NCBI GenBank assembly: GCA_949295915.1
Contig: CASFNB010000012.1
Location: 1 to 43,281, forward strand
Direction: 5' to 3'
DNA: 43,281 bases
Source of the DNA: an uncultured Pseudomonadota bacterium
GTDB taxonomy: Bacteria > Pseudomonadota > Alphaproteobacteria > RF32 > CAG-239
Shown here: one piece after another, positions 42,882 through 43,281 of the stretch
How the letters are laid out: the number at the start of each line of letters is the position of its first letter
Position numbering within the stretch: position 1 is the first letter of the stretch
Translations under genes and position numbers: made by a program
Notes under the pieces: generated by a model
The model's input: the letters and a program-made list of their open reading frames with translations, nothing else
The model's database searches: none
Told to the model about the DNA's origin: nothing

Positions 42882-43281
42882 TTAATTAGCTCTCATCATG
42901 GAAGAACATGCAGAAGAAATTGACGAGCATGTGCCAACATAACGATTAGAACAACAGTATGCTACATCTGATCCTGAACAACTGATTTTTGGATCACCTG
43001 AACAAGATAACTTTCCATCGAAACCGCAACTTATAAAAGTATTTGCATAACCGGTTCCGTAGACATCACGACAATCACACTGATATAAGGTTTTCCCGTC
43101 AAGAGTACGGCAAGAGCCGGCAGCGTATCCAGAAGCACAAGAAGTAGAACCGAAACAAGTTTCTTTTTTATCTTCTACGCAGCTGCTACCGGACAGAGTA
43201 TAGCCAGATTTACAGCTGGTAATTTTGTATACTTTAGAACCGTTTGAACAGTTTGATTTCTTCTTTGTACAACTGTTACAA
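42882..43281 (-). CDS. Cys-rich secreted-type protein, C-terminal part (5' end off window)
   Basis: The minus-strand frame stays open from the window edge to TAA at 42882-42884, giving the last 132 residues of a protein with 17 Cys. Modules include SCKSGYTLSGSSC, CASGYAAGSC and CSGDPKISCSGSDVAYCC; it ends SSMMRAN. The first module matches SCKTGYKLSGSSC of the 13605-15767 protein almost exactly, so the two are paralogs in their Cys-rich region. Unlike that protein, the Cys-rich part here is at the C-terminus, with no beta-helix after it. No membrane anchor is seen. Confidence 0.8.
   Translation of the reverse strand, partial: CNSCTKKKSNCSNGSKVYKITSCKSGYTLSGSSCVEDKKETCFGSTSCASGYAAGSCRTLDGKTLYQCDCRDVYGTGYANTFISCGFDGKLSCSGDPKISCSGSDVAYCCSNRYVGTCSSISSACSSMMRAN

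Noticed and set aside
1..43281. CRISPR arrays, insertion sequences, prophage genes, tRNA or rRNA genes
   Set aside because: No spaced short repeats, transposase or phage motifs, or cloverleaf-forming segments were seen on reading both strands; the only non-coding RNA supported is 6S RNA.

Overview
The window is AT-rich Gram-negative chromosomal DNA, most likely from an alphaproteobacterium. The clade evidence is a TrcR/DUF1013 regulator, the zapA-6S RNA-ymdB order, an efp-inositol monophosphatase pair, a family-4 uracil-DNA glycosylase near a Slt transglycosylase, plsY-dprA-topA, and the envelope cluster pyrH-frr-uppS-cdsA-rseP-bamA-lpxD-fabZ. The base composition and the large secreted cysteine-rich proteins suggest a host-associated (for example gut) lineage. 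That placement is inference from gene content only.

Layout. 1-175: the promoter/leader of an off-window minus-strand gene and the terminator of the next operon. 176-2831 (minus): lemA, DUF3137, a tiny GNAT-like remnant and a lactate-dehydrogenase-like gene lacking its catalytic His. 2929-6384: a fused SpmA/SpmB-like membrane protein (plus), convergent with a ZntB-like transporter and a lipoprotein hydrolase (minus). 6468-9613: dtd and a helical-repeat protein (plus), overlapping tail to tail with two secreted proteins of unknown role (minus). 9790-13434 (plus): small lipoprotein, M48/PDZ lipoprotein protease, DUF1294 and an MsbA-type ABC exporter.

13435-16014 is the most unusual region. A 720-residue secreted protein with a Cys-rich N-terminal half and a beta-helix-like C-terminal half (minus) has its own terminator and sits between two 56-bp direct repeats. 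Its promoter/leader, with a 13-nt homopolymer in the promoter spacer, is nearly identical to the sequence at positions 1-126. A third Cys-rich protein, sharing the motif CK-x-GY-x-LSGSSC, enters at the right edge straight after fabZ. This looks like a dispersed family of independently transcribed surface or secreted proteins, possibly switched by homopolymer slippage and possibly removable by recombination.

16015-24416: ymdB, 6S RNA, zapA and a coiled-coil partner (minus); then a ThiE-like fragment, efp, an IMPase-like protein with altered metal ligands, an OmpA-like protein, rpmE, two uncharacterised genes and trcR (plus). 24537-30526: TPR lipoprotein (minus), then UDG, two secreted unknowns and Slt (plus). 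30559-34785 (minus): topA, dprA, plsY. 34970-42770 (plus): nucleotide, translation and envelope genes running without a visible terminator until the end of fabZ, apart from a hairpin between bamA and lpxD. The usual dxr is missing between cdsA and rseP, and lpxA does not follow fabZ.

The genes mostly serve envelope building: isoprenoid carrier, phospholipid, lipid A, outer-membrane assembly and peptidoglycan turnover. Two recurring oddities stand out: metabolic enzyme folds with lost catalytic residues, and the Cys-rich modules sitting where expected gene order is interrupted.
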